IMG/VR virus record: IMGVR_UViG_3300028809_000049
Span: 1-31,046 of that record
Strand: one strand, 5' to 3'
Length of the DNA stretch: 31,046 nt
Source of the DNA: a virus
In this document: positions 1 to 8,550 of the stretch, piece after piece
How the letters are laid out: each line of letters opens with the position of its first letter
Position numbering within the stretch: the first letter of the stretch is position 1
Notes under the pieces: model-generated
Told to the model about the DNA's origin: nothing
Seen by the model: only the letters and a program-made list of their open reading frames with translations
The model's database searches: none
Translations under genes and position numbers: made by a program

Positions 1-1739
1 CCCCCGCCCTCACCGCCGCCGCACAACCCGTCACCAGCCCCCGCACCGAACTCATCCGCACCCCCGACACCTGGCAAGAAGAAGCCTGGGGCTACCACGA
101 CACCCTCGGCGAATTCCGCTACGCCGTCGACTGGGAAGCCAAGATGCTCTCCCGCGTCCGGCTGTACGCCGCCAAGCTGGAGCCCGGCGCCGACGAACCC
201 GTCCGCGCCAAGGCCGGCACCGCCGTCGACATCATGACCACCTTCGCCGGCGGTGCCGCCGGGCAGGCACAGATCATGGACGGGCTCGGCACCCAACTCG
301 CCGTCCCCGGCGAGGGCTACCTCATCGTCGAGGCCGTCAACGGCGTCGAGAAGTGGAGCGCCCGCTCCATCGACGAGGTGCGTGCCGGGCGCGGCGGGTA
401 CGAGGTCATCGACGAGACGAACCCGCGCTCGGGTGTGTCGTGGCGGCCCCTGTCGCGGGAGTCGCTGGCGCCGATCCGGGTGTGGCGGCCGAACAAGCGT
501 TACCACCACCTCGCCGACTCCCCGGCGCGGGCTGCGCGGTCGACGATGCGTGAGCTGGAGTTGGTGAACCGGCACATCACCGCCCAGTACCTCAGCAGGC
601 TGGCGTCGGCGGGGGTGGTGCTGTTCCCGGAAGAGATCACGTTCCCGGTGCGGGAGGAGTTCGCGGACGCCCCGGACCCGTTCATGGCGGAGTGGGTGGA
701 GATCGCGGCGGAGGCGATCCGGACGCCGGGGACGGCGGCGGGTGTGGTACCGATCCCGATCAAGGTGCCTGCGGAGTACGTCGACCGGATCAAGCATCTC
801 GACTTCACGCTGAAGATCGACGACAAGATCATCGAGAAGCGTGACAGTGCGATCAAACGCCTCGCGACCCAGCTCAACGTGCCGCCCGAGGTGCTGCTGG
901 GGATGGGGGACCTCAACCACTGGAACGCCTGGGCCGTCGACGAGACGTCCCTGAAGGTGAACATCGCGCCGGACGCGGAAACCATCTGCCAGGCCATCAC
1001 CTCCGGCTACCTCCAGCCCCGCCTCAAAGCCTCCGGCGTCGAGGACTGGGCATCCTGGGTCGTCTGGTACGACATGTCCGAACTCACCCTCCGGCCCGAC
1101 CGCTCCGACAACGCGATCAAGCTGTACGACCGCATGGAGATCGGCGGCGCGGCCCTGCGCCGCGAGACCGGCTTCGACGACACAGACAAGCCGACCCGCG
1201 AGGAACTCCGCGAGCAGGCCCTCAAGGTCATCATCAACACCCTGCCGTCCGGCGCGCCGTCCGCGCTGCCGCTTCTCACCGGCCAGCAGATCGACGTCAA
1301 CACGACCAACCCCGGCGCCCCACCGCCGCGCCCCGCAGGTCAGCAGCAGCCCCCACCCGAGGAGACGCGGGAGGCGCCCGGGGGCGGGGAGCCGCCACCA
1401 GAGCGCGGCGAGCAGGCACGGCAGGATGCGACCGACGCCCGGCAGGCCCGCCTCGCACGGCAGGCGCAAGCGCTGCACGCGGTCAGGTTCGCGGCGGGCC
1501 GGCCGCCGGAGTTGCTGCACCCGGGGCTGTGTTCGCAGCACGCCTACTCGTGCCCGTTCACGCACGCCGCCCTGAAGCTGCACTCGTTGCCGCGGCCGGG
1601 CACGTCCGGCGTGTACGAGGCCAGGTTGGATGCGTTCGGCCGGTTCACGATCGGACGGCACGCCCCACTGATGGACGTGTCCGGTTTCTTTTCGACGACG
1701 ACTCGGAGTTCGAATGGCCTCGCTCGTAGCCGCGGCTGA
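1..1739 (+). CDS. Phage portal protein (5' end outside window)
   Basis: The portal forms the dodecameric ring at the capsid vertex through which DNA is packaged and to which the tail attaches. The frame is open from base 3, upstream of the first ATG (144), so the gene starts outside the window; 578 residues are visible. Visible features typical of actinophage portals are the N-terminal stretch WEAKMLSRVRLYAAK, the central KRLATQLNVPPEVLLGMGD and NHWNAWAVDETS (about residues 275-310), and a Pro/Gln/Glu-rich linker before the C-terminus. The next gene, a head fusion protein, starts 26 bases before this stop, so the two are translationally linked. The last residues (GFFSTTTRSS) look less protein-like than the -1 frame over the same bases (see findings). 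Family assignment is strong; no catalytic activity is expected. Confidence 0.93.
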   Translation, partial: PALTAAAQPVTSPRTELIRTPDTWQEEAWGYHDTLGEFRYAVDWEAKMLSRVRLYAAKLEPGADEPVRAKAGTAVDIMTTFAGGAAGQAQIMDGLGTQLAVPGEGYLIVEAVNGVEKWSARSIDEVRAGRGGYEVIDETNPRSGVSWRPLSRESLAPIRVWRPNKRYHHLADSPARAARSTMRELELVNRHITAQYLSRLASAGVVLFPEEITFPVREEFADAPDPFMAEWVEIAAEAIRTPGTAAGVVPIPIKVPAEYVDRIKHLDFTLKIDDKIIEKRDSAIKRLATQLNVPPEVLLGMGDLNHWNAWAVDETSLKVNIAPDAETICQAITSGYLQPRLKASGVEDWASWVVWYDMSELTLRPDRSDNAIKLYDRMEIGGAALRRETGFDDTDKPTREELREQALKVIINTLPSGAPSALPLLTGQQIDVNTTNPGAPPPRPAGQQQPPPEETREAPGGGEPPPERGEQARQDATDARQARLARQAQALHAVRFAAGRPPELLHPGLCSQHAYSCPFTHAALKLHSLPRPGTSGVYEARLDAFGRFTIGRHAPLMDVSGFFSTTTRSSNGLARSRG

Positions 1740-4700
1740 CGGCTCGCACACGTCCGGCGCGATGATCGCGCTGATGCCCACGGCGGAGGACGGGGCCCGG
1801 CTGGCGATAGAGGGCGGCGAGGCTGCTGAGCAGTTGCACTGCACGCTCCGGTATCTGGGTAAGGGCGTCGACTTCGACGAGTCCGCGCGTACTGCGATCG
1901 TGGACTCGGTACGGCAGTTGGCCGAGGGGATGCCGCCGGTCAGGGCGAAGCTGTTCGGCGCCGCGCACTGGAACGGCAACGGTGACGAGCCGTCGTGGGT
2001 GTGGTCGGTCGGAGACGACCCGGAGCATGGCCCGTCATTGGATGCGGCACACGGCATGGCGGAAGAGGCGTTGCTGATGGCGCCGATGGACGTGGAGTTG
2101 CCCGCGCCGCATACGCCCTGGGTCGCGCACGTCTGTGCAGCGTATTCGTCCGAACTGGACTTGATCATCGCGTTGGAGGAGCGGCTTGGGCCGATCGTCT
2201 TCGACCGGGTGCGGGTGGCGTTCGCCGGGGACTACACGGACATCCCCCTCGGTGAACCCGTCACCGCGGCAGCCGGGCCGCTGCGCCGTCAGCTCACCGA
2301 CCTGGAGACCCGCTCCCGCGCCGACTTCGCAGAGCTTGACCGGGCCTGGCACGAGGCCGTCGACGGCACCCTCGCCGACTGGGCAGACATCCAGGCCGCG
2401 CAGCGCGCGCAGATCACCGCCGCCGTTCAGGCCGCCGCCGAAGCCGACAACCTGGCTGCGCTGGACGACCTCACCGTGGACACCGGTCTGGCCGCGGACC
2501 TGCTGACGGCGCGCATGATCCGCTACGCGCGGGAGGCGGGCGAGGCGCAGCAGGCGGAAGCCGAGGCGCAGGGCGTCACGGTGCCGGAGTGGTCCCTCGA
2601 CGACGAGGCGATCACCGCGGCGGCGTTCCGGGATCGGATCCGGCAGGTCGCCCGCACCACCGCCCGCCTCCTCGGCGCCAACCTCGTCGCCTCCGGCGTG
2701 AAACGGGCCATGCGCCTGTTCGGCTCCGGCAGCCCCGACCAGGTCGCGGCCCAGGTCGACGAGCACCTCACCAGCCTGTCCGACGCCAGCGTCCGCCAGG
2801 CCATCGGCGGCGCCATGTCCGCCGCGCAGAACGAGGGCCGCATGACCGTCCTCGCCGTCGCCCCCCGCGGCACCTACGTGAGCACCGAGGCCCTGGACAC
2901 CAACTCATGTCAGCCGTGCCGTCAGGTCGATGGCACCCGGTACGCCTCGCTCACGGAGGCGCGCGCCGCGTACCCGACGGGCGGCTACACCCACTGCGAG
3001 GGCGGCGACCGCTGCCGCGGGTTCGTGGTCGCGGTGTGGAACGAGGACGAAGACACCGAACAGGCAGCCGGAACGATCATGGCGTTGGCAGCGGCCACAA
3101 TCCCACCGACCGAACACGAGCAGGGAGGCACCGTGTACCGCACAGTGCAGGACCACCCGGACTGCGGTGCCGAAACGCCGTGGGCCGTCGTCGACGACGA
3201 AGGCGAACTCCAGGGCTGCTACGCCACCCAGGAGGAAGCCGACACGGCGTGCGCCGGGATGCGCGACGATGACACCGGCCAGCCCGGTGACGACGGCGAC
3301 GAGAGCATGGACTACGCGGGCGACACCGCCCCCTGGGAGGGCCCCCTCGCCCTCGAAGGGCAGGTCACCGGCGACGGACGCGAGTTCGCCCCCGGCGCCC
3401 TCACCTGGGCCGACCTGCCCGTCCCCCTCCGCTGGAACATCGAGGACTCCCACGGCGGGGAGGCCCGCACCAAGGCCGTCAACGTCGGCCGCATCGACCG
3501 GGTGTGGCGCGACGGCAACAAGATCATGGGGGCGGGTGTTCTCGACCTGTCCGACGACAACGGCCGCCGCGCGCACGCCAAGATCAAGGGCCAGTTCCTC
3601 CGCGGCGTGAGCATCGACGCCGACAGCATTGGCGACGCCGACGTGGAGTATGTGTTCCCCGACGACGTCAACGCCGGCACCGGCGAGGGCGAAGAGCCGG
3701 ACATGTTCGAGATGCTGTTCGCGCAGCCGGAGAAGGTGATTTTCCACGGCGGCCGCATCCGCGCGGCGACGCTGGTGGACATCCCCGCGTTCGCCGAGGC
3801 GTACATCGCCCTCCTCGACCAGGACGGCGCGGTCGTGGCCGGCGGGCAGCCGGTCACCGCGGCGGAGTTGGAGACGCTGCGGGTACAGGAGATGGGCGCG
3901 GTCGGCACCCACGACACCGCCACCACCGACGGCGACTGGGACGGCCCCGCGAACGAGAAGCGCCTCGATGGCCCGCTGACCGCGGACAAGGCGCGGGCCG
4001 CGTACGCCTGGTACGACGGCAGCGCGCTCACGGACGGCGAGATGCCGAAGTCCGCGGCGAAGTTCATCCACCACGAGATCGGCGAGGACGGCGCTGTCGG
4101 CGCGGCGAACCTCACCGCCTGCTCCGCGACGATCGCCGCCCTGCACGGCGCGCGCGGCGGCGCGAACATTCCGGAGGCGGACCGGCGCGGCGTGTACGAC
4201 CACGTCGCGGCCCACCTGCGGGACGCGGGCAAGGAGCCGGAGCCATTCCGGGCGCTGCACGCCGTCACCGCGGGCGCGGAGCTGTGGCGTCCTCCGGCGG
4301 GGTGGTTCGCCGACCCGAAGCTGTCCCTGCCGACGCCGATCACGGTGACGGACGAGGGCCGGATCTACGGGCACGCCGCGCAGTGGGGCTCCTGCCACAT
4401 CGGGCAGGACGAGGTGTGCGTGCAGCCCCCGCACGAGGACGACCACCCCTACTACCGCACCGGCGAGGTGGTGTGCGCGGACGGCAGCCGGGTGGCGGTC
4501 GGTCAGATCACCGTCGGGACGGGGCATGCGCCGCTGCACTACGGGGCGGTCCCGGCAGCCGAGCACTACGACAACACGGGTGCTGCGGTGGCGGATGTGG
4601 CGGTCGGCAACGACGAGAACGGGATCTGGGTGGCCGGTGTGGTGCGGCCGGGTGCGGATCCGCTGCGGGTGTACGAGTTGCAGGCGGCGGGCCAAGTCAG

Positions 4701-4959
4701 CGGTGACTGGCGGCGGATCGGCGGGCAGCTCCGGCTGGTGGGGCTCCTCGCCGTCAACGTGCCCGGCTTCCCGGTGCCGAAGATGCGGGCCCGGGTCGCG
4801 TCGGCTGCTCCCGATGGTGGCGAGAAGACGGTGCGGGCGCTGGTGGCGGCGGGTCGTCCGACGGTGGCGTGGGGCCGCTCGCAGTCGGATCTGGAGCGGG
4901 ATGCGGTGCGGATCGTGATGCGGATGCTGTCGCGTCGCGTACACCCCGGGGGGAGGTGA
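1714..4959 (+). CDS. Head fusion protein: 2H phosphoesterase-like, MuF-like and capsid maturation protease domains
   Basis: A 1081-residue protein starting at ATG 1714 behind GGAG (1705-1708). Residues about 15-180 resemble a 2H phosphoesterase (LigT / 2'-5' RNA ligase fold): motif HCTLRYLG (H42, T44), and a second motif WVAHVCAAY where the usual HxT/S is H139-V-C141. Residues about 200-445 resemble the MuF-like head-morphogenesis domain, ending in two Cys pairs (C399, C402, C428, C434). Residues about 540-700 look like a prohead-protease core (H580 in EDSHGG, S633 in LRGVSID). Residues 775-845 match a motif often attached to such proteases (HHEIGEDG, LHGARGG, YDHVAAHLRDAG). Residues 855-1030 match the C-terminal part of actinophage capsid maturation proteases (YGHAAQWGSCH, GQITVGTGHA, VSGDWRRIGG). 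It probably processes the capsid protein encoded at 5154. Protease assignment is strong; activity of the 2H domain is uncertain. Confidence 0.88.
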   Translation: MASLVAAADGSHTSGAMIALMPTAEDGARLAIEGGEAAEQLHCTLRYLGKGVDFDESARTAIVDSVRQLAEGMPPVRAKLFGAAHWNGNGDEPSWVWSVGDDPEHGPSLDAAHGMAEEALLMAPMDVELPAPHTPWVAHVCAAYSSELDLIIALEERLGPIVFDRVRVAFAGDYTDIPLGEPVTAAAGPLRRQLTDLETRSRADFAELDRAWHEAVDGTLADWADIQAAQRAQITAAVQAAAEADNLAALDDLTVDTGLAADLLTARMIRYAREAGEAQQAEAEAQGVTVPEWSLDDEAITAAAFRDRIRQVARTTARLLGANLVASGVKRAMRLFGSGSPDQVAAQVDEHLTSLSDASVRQAIGGAMSAAQNEGRMTVLAVAPRGTYVSTEALDTNSCQPCRQVDGTRYASLTEARAAYPTGGYTHCEGGDRCRGFVVAVWNEDEDTEQAAGTIMALAAATIPPTEHEQGGTVYRTVQDHPDCGAETPWAVVDDEGELQGCYATQEEADTACAGMRDDDTGQPGDDGDESMDYAGDTAPWEGPLALEGQVTGDGREFAPGALTWADLPVPLRWNIEDSHGGEARTKAVNVGRIDRVWRDGNKIMGAGVLDLSDDNGRRAHAKIKGQFLRGVSIDADSIGDADVEYVFPDDVNAGTGEGEEPDMFEMLFAQPEKVIFHGGRIRAATLVDIPAFAEAYIALLDQDGAVVAGGQPVTAAELETLRVQEMGAVGTHDTATTDGDWDGPANEKRLDGPLTADKARAAYAWYDGSALTDGEMPKSAAKFIHHEIGEDGAVGAANLTACSATIAALHGARGGANIPEADRRGVYDHVAAHLRDAGKEPEPFRALHAVTAGAELWRPPAGWFADPKLSLPTPITVTDEGRIYGHAAQWGSCHIGQDEVCVQPPHEDDHPYYRTGEVVCADGSRVAVGQITVGTGHAPLHYGAVPAAEHYDNTGAAVADVAVGNDENGIWVAGVVRPGADPLRVYELQAAGQVSGDWRRIGGQLRLVGLLAVNVPGFPVPKMRARVASAAPDGGEKTVRALVAAGRPTVAWGRSQSDLERDAVRIVMRMLSRRVHPGGR

Positions 4960-4965
4960 TCGGTT

Positions 4966-5028
4966 GTGTGCAGTTGCAACAAGAGGCGTAAGCCGACGAC
5001 TCCGCCGCCACCCCCTCCGGGCGCCTGA
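4966..5028 (+). CDS. 20-residue Cys/Lys/Pro-rich protein (MCSCNKRRKPTTPPPPPPGA)
   Basis: GTG 4966 sits 6-7 nt after a strong ribosome site (GGGGGGAGGTGA) that overlaps the stop of the preceding protease gene, and the frame closes with TGA at 5026-5028. The product has a CSC motif, a basic KRRK cluster and a run of six prolines. I recall similar very short Cys- and Pro-rich proteins at this position in actinophages, but none has a function I can name. The strong ribosome site, tight spacing and position before a terminator support real translation. It could be a virion or assembly peptide, or a translated leader for the hairpin that follows; neither is shown. Confidence 0.62.
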   Translation: MCSCNKRRKPTTPPPPPPGA

Positions 5029-5038
5029 CCTTTAGAAA

Positions 5039-5081
5039 CACCGGTCCGGCAAAGAGAATTGACTCTTTGCCGGACCGTGTG
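5039..5081 (+). terminator. Strong hairpin terminator after the portal/protease genes
   Basis: A perfect 15-bp stem (5042-5056 with 5063-5077) closes a 6-nt loop (AATTGA). Three more pairs at the base (5039-5041 with 5079-5081) form if T5078 bulges. No U-tract follows, as is common for actinobacterial terminators. It lies 10 nt after the 20-codon gene and before the capsid gene, so it could terminate or attenuate upstream transcription. Confidence 0.75.
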
Positions 5082-5095
5082 CTATGCGCTAACCT
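5067..5095 (+). promoter_or_regulatory. Candidate promoter for the capsid gene
   Basis: TTGCCG (5067-5072), a 17-bp spacer and TAACCT (5090-5095, matching TAnnnT) fit an actinobacterial housekeeping promoter. An alternative -35, TTGACT at 5059, pairs with TATGCG at 18 bp. In both readings the -35 lies inside the terminator hairpin. A start near 5102 would give a leader of about 50 nt to GTG 5154. This is a motif reading only. Confidence 0.4.
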
Positions 5096-5153
5096 CCGTG
5101 ATTAAAGGGGCGTTGATATGCCCACACCCACCCCTTCGATCACGGAGGACCCC

Positions 5154-6917
5154 GTGGCAGACGAGCTGTTCACCGCCCCGTCCGACCTCACCCTGGCGTC
5201 CGACACCGACCTCGCCGACCTGGAGACCCGCGCCGTCGGCGAGTTCGAACGCGTCTCCGCCATCGACAACGTCGACCCCGACACCCTCGCCTACGCGATG
5301 CGCCTCACCGACGACCTCGACCGCATCCGCGCAGAACTCCGCGTCCGCGAGGTCCGCGCCGAGCAGCAGGCCCAGATCCAGCAGGCCCGCGTCGCAGACC
5401 AGCTCTCCCAGCTCCAGGCCCGCGTCCACGGCGCCCCCAACGCCGCGCAGCCTGCCGAGCCCACCCCGGCCATCGACGCCGGAGCCATCGCCGAGGCCAC
5501 CGCCCAAGGCGTCACCGCCGCGCTCTCCGCGTTCATGATGGACCGCCGCGGCGGCACCGTCCGCCCCGAAGAGATCGCCCGCCGCGCCACCGCCAGCCTG
5601 GCCGAGACCGCGCAGCACGCCCCCAAGCCCCACGTCCCCACCCAGCGCCTCGCGATCACCGCCTCCGTCGACATCCCCGGCGTCGCCCACGGCGGCGACC
5701 TCGCCACCTTCGACTCCGTCGTCGACGTCGTCAGCCGCAAGGCCAAGAGCATGGCGGTCACCCGCGGCAACCCCAACTACCAGACCATCGCGTCGATCCG
5801 GAACGACTTCTCCCACGCCATCGACGACCGCACCAAGCCCGCCGAGGTACAGGAACTGTTCCGCTACCTCACCAACCGGGACGGCATGGACGCCGAGGCG
5901 CTCGTCGCCGCCGGCGGCTGGTGCGCCCCGTCCGAGACGCGCTACGACTTCTTCAACATCGCCGGCAGCTCAGGGCTGATCGACCTGCCCACGTTCGGCG
6001 TCACCCGCGGTGGTGTGCAGTTCCCCGTCTCCCCGTCCCTGGCCGACGCCATCGGCGGGGTCGCGTTCGCCCCGTTCGCCGCCGGAGCAATCGACGGCGA
6101 CACCGTGCCGTGGCTGTGGACCGAGGCCGACGACATCGCCGCCGCCACCGGCTCCCCCACCAAGCCGTGCGTGCGCGTGCCATGCCCCGACTTCGACGAG
6201 GAGCGGCTGGAGGCGTACGGCATCTGCCTCACCGCAGGCAACCTCGCCAACGACGCCTACCCCGAGGCCACGGCGAACATGATCCGCCTGCTGATGGCCG
6301 CCCACGACCACGCCATCAACGCCCGCCTCATCGCGCTCATGGTCGCCCGCTCCAGCGGCGCCACCACCATCGGCGGCCAGACCGACGACTCCGCCGCACC
6401 CCGCATCTTCAACGCCGCAGCCCTCGCCGCGACCGACTACCGGGCCCGCTACGGCATGGCCCTGGAAGACGTCCTGGAGATCGTCCTCCCGGCGTGGGTC
6501 CGCGAGGTCATCCGCGCCGACCTGGCGTGGAAGGGCGGCGTCGACCTCACCGAGGTGTCCAACGCCGACATCGACGCCAAGTTCACCGTCCGCAACGTCC
6601 GCCCGCAGTGGGTCGACGACTGGCAGGTCCGCGGGTCCTCCCAGTTCGGCCACAGCTCGAAGATGACCGTGTGGCCGACCACCGTGAACTTCATGCTGTA
6701 CGCGGCCGGCACGTTCCTCCACGGCAACGGCATGAGCCTGGACCTCGGTGTCGTCCGGGACAGCGTGCTGAACGAGACCAACGACCACACCGCGGCCTGG
6801 TCGGAGGAGGCGCACCTCGTCGCCCGCGTCGGTCACGAGTCCCGCCTGTACACGGTTCCGTTCACCGTGAAGGGCAACTCGGGTGCGGCGTCGCCCGAGG
6901 CCGAAGCCCGCGTGTAA
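5154..6917 (+). CDS. Major capsid protein, HK97 fold, with N-terminal coiled-coil (delta-like) region
   Basis: Main shell protein of the head, 587 residues. The C-terminal two thirds match actinophage major capsid proteins: FDSVVDVVSRKAK, YRARYGMALEDVLEIVLP, NVRPQWVDDWQVRG, LYAAGTFLHGNGMSLDLGVVRD. Residues about 15-90 are charged and helical (DDLDRIRAELRVREVRAEQQ), followed by an Ala/Pro linker. This fits a scaffold-like delta region removed by the protease encoded upstream; no separate scaffold gene is present. I chose GTG 5154 because GGAGG (5144-5148) lies 5 nt upstream and the product then begins MADELF. An in-frame ATG at 5118, behind a weaker AAAGGGG, would add 12 Pro/Thr-rich residues and cannot be excluded. 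Transcription may come from the promoter candidate at 5067-5095. Confidence 0.93.
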   Translation: MADELFTAPSDLTLASDTDLADLETRAVGEFERVSAIDNVDPDTLAYAMRLTDDLDRIRAELRVREVRAEQQAQIQQARVADQLSQLQARVHGAPNAAQPAEPTPAIDAGAIAEATAQGVTAALSAFMMDRRGGTVRPEEIARRATASLAETAQHAPKPHVPTQRLAITASVDIPGVAHGGDLATFDSVVDVVSRKAKSMAVTRGNPNYQTIASIRNDFSHAIDDRTKPAEVQELFRYLTNRDGMDAEALVAAGGWCAPSETRYDFFNIAGSSGLIDLPTFGVTRGGVQFPVSPSLADAIGGVAFAPFAAGAIDGDTVPWLWTEADDIAAATGSPTKPCVRVPCPDFDEERLEAYGICLTAGNLANDAYPEATANMIRLLMAAHDHAINARLIALMVARSSGATTIGGQTDDSAAPRIFNAAALAATDYRARYGMALEDVLEIVLPAWVREVIRADLAWKGGVDLTEVSNADIDAKFTVRNVRPQWVDDWQVRGSSQFGHSSKMTVWPTTVNFMLYAAGTFLHGNGMSLDLGVVRDSVLNETNDHTAAWSEEAHLVARVGHESRLYTVPFTVKGNSGAASPEAEARV

Positions 6918-6959
6918 CCCCCGCAACCGGTGCAATCTGACGAAGGGTGGTGAGCGCCG

Positions 6960-7844
6960 ATGGCACGCCAACTCATCGACCTGCCCACGGCGTTCACCCC
7001 CCAGCCGCACGGGCTGTGGGACACCGTGCAACACCCCGGCCCGGACAGTGTCCACTGGCAGAACGGCGTCACGTGGATCGAACGCTGCCCGACCGGCGGC
7101 GCCACGTACGACGAGTGCCTGTCGTTCTCCGTCACCGGCACCGGCCGGGCGCCGGAGCCTCCGGCGAAGACGCCGAACGTCACGCAGGAGTTGCGGGGGG
7201 CGACGCCGTTCACGGTGGTCGCGGAGTTCCAGTGCTCGCCGGTTGGGCTGGGTGACGCGCAGACGGTGGCGCAGGACGCTCTCGCCCGTGTCGAGCAGCA
7301 CCAACTGGAGCGCGCGTTCTGGACCGGGACGGTGGCCGGGGAGCCGATCGTGTACCCGCACCTGGCCGCAGATGCGGAGGCCGTGGACGGCGACGTGGTC
7401 ATGCAGACGACAGCGACTCCGGTCGTCACCGGTGCTGACGTGGCGACCGCGCTCGGCGCGCTGGAGCAGGACTTGGCCGACTGCTACAAGGGCCAGGGCC
7501 TCATCCACGTACCCAGGTCAGCTCTGCCGACCCTGACCGCGTGGAAGCTCGCCCGCCTCGACGACTCCGGGCGGCTGGTCACCCCGAGCGGGAACCTCAT
7601 CGTCGCCGGAGGCGGCTACCCCGGAACCGGCCCCGACGGCGCGGAACCCGCCGCGGGCACCACGTGGATCTACGCCACCGGCGCGGCTTTCGGCTACCGA
7701 TCCAACGTCTATTTCACCCAGGTCCGCGACTCCCTGGACCGATCCACCAACACGCTGCGCATGCAGGCGGAGCGGACGTACCTGATCGGGTTTGAGTGTT
7801 GTTTGCTGGCCGCGCACATCGTCCTGGGCGTGCCCACCGAATAG
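6960..7844 (+). CDS. Conserved actinophage virion protein of unknown function
   Basis: A 294-residue protein from ATG 6960 behind AAGGGTGGTGAG. I recognise the pattern as a conserved actinophage gene directly downstream of the capsid gene: N-terminal GLWDTVQHPGPDSVHWQNGVTW with paired cysteines (ERCPTGGATYDEC), a central helical part with HQLERAFWTGT and PHLA, then GALEQDLADCYKGQGLIHVPR and GYPGTGPDGAEPAAGTTWIY. No catalytic motif, signal peptide or membrane segment is visible. Its place between capsid and tube-like genes suggests a structural role in the head or neck. The exact function is not known to me. Confidence 0.8.
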   Translation: MARQLIDLPTAFTPQPHGLWDTVQHPGPDSVHWQNGVTWIERCPTGGATYDECLSFSVTGTGRAPEPPAKTPNVTQELRGATPFTVVAEFQCSPVGLGDAQTVAQDALARVEQHQLERAFWTGTVAGEPIVYPHLAADAEAVDGDVVMQTTATPVVTGADVATALGALEQDLADCYKGQGLIHVPRSALPTLTAWKLARLDDSGRLVTPSGNLIVAGGGYPGTGPDGAEPAAGTTWIYATGAAFGYRSNVYFTQVRDSLDRSTNTLRMQAERTYLIGFECCLLAAHIVLGVPTE

Positions 7845-7854
7845 GAGAGATCCC

Positions 7855-8532
7855 ATGGCCACAGTCTCCACGTGCGCGACGCCCATCAAGGGCACGCACA
7901 TGCGCATCATCGAACTCGACACGTGCGGCGTCCCCATCACCGGGGCGGGCGGGCTCGTCGTCGTCACCAAGGGCTTCGTGCAGGTCAACATGGAGCCGCA
8001 GTACGAGGACGGCACCGAGTTCTTCGAGCGGACCGCGGACGGCTCGCCGTGCGTGAACCAGAAGGACGACCCGACCCTGAAGCGCATCAACCTCACGAGC
8101 CAGTTCTGTGAGATCAATGTGTCCGGCGTCGCGCTCATGGTGTCCGCCCGGGAACTCACCACGGGCAACCCCACCACCGGCACCGGCTTCGCGGTCCGCG
8201 AGGGCAACCCCGACCGCCGCTACTCGCTGGAGGTGTGGCAGGAGGTCGCCGGGGCCGGGGCCTGCGACCCGTCCGGGCAGCAGCGGTTCATCTACAACGC
8301 CTGGCCGAACGTCGGCGCCACGCAGCTCGGCGCGTACATGGTCGAGAACGGCCGGTCGACGCTGGAGACCACCTCGGAGACGCGGGCGGCATCCCCACTG
8401 TGGCTGTCGCTGGTGGGCGACGACTACCTGCCATCGGGCGAGGCGATCGAGGACGACGAGCACTGGGTGTGGAACGTCACGACCACCGCTCCGCCGACGA
8501 TCGCCTGCAACCCGACCGCACTGGCCGCATAA
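7855..8532 (+). CDS. Tail-tube-like virion protein (candidate major tail protein)
   Basis: A 225-residue protein. ATG 7855 is preceded by AGGAGAG, which overlaps the stop of the previous gene. The sequence is beta-rich with no membrane segment and starts ATVSTCATPIKGTHMRIIELDTCGVPITG, followed by GFVQVNMEPQYEDGTEF and a C-terminal half with WPNVGATQLGAYMVENGR. I read it as the actinophage tail-tube type that begins with alternating strands and several cysteines. Size and composition suit a tube subunit. It lies before the head-tail adaptor genes rather than immediately before the chaperones and tape measure, so a decoration or neck role is an alternative. Confidence 0.65.
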   Translation: MATVSTCATPIKGTHMRIIELDTCGVPITGAGGLVVVTKGFVQVNMEPQYEDGTEFFERTADGSPCVNQKDDPTLKRINLTSQFCEINVSGVALMVSARELTTGNPTTGTGFAVREGNPDRRYSLEVWQEVAGAGACDPSGQQRFIYNAWPNVGATQLGAYMVENGRSTLETTSETRAASPLWLSLVGDDYLPSGEAIEDDEHWVWNVTTTAPPTIACNPTALAA

Positions 8533-8550
8533 CCCGGGGAAGGGGGAGCC

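Noticed and set aside
2905-4944. 679-residue minus-strand open frame opposite the head fusion gene
   Set aside because: Shadow of the protease coding sequence; composition is Arg/Val/His-rich and no family is recognisable.
5118-5153. ATG 5118 as start of the capsid gene
   Set aside because: Kept as an alternative only. GGAGG before GTG 5154 is stronger and the extra residues are Pro/Thr-rich and unlike capsid N-termini.
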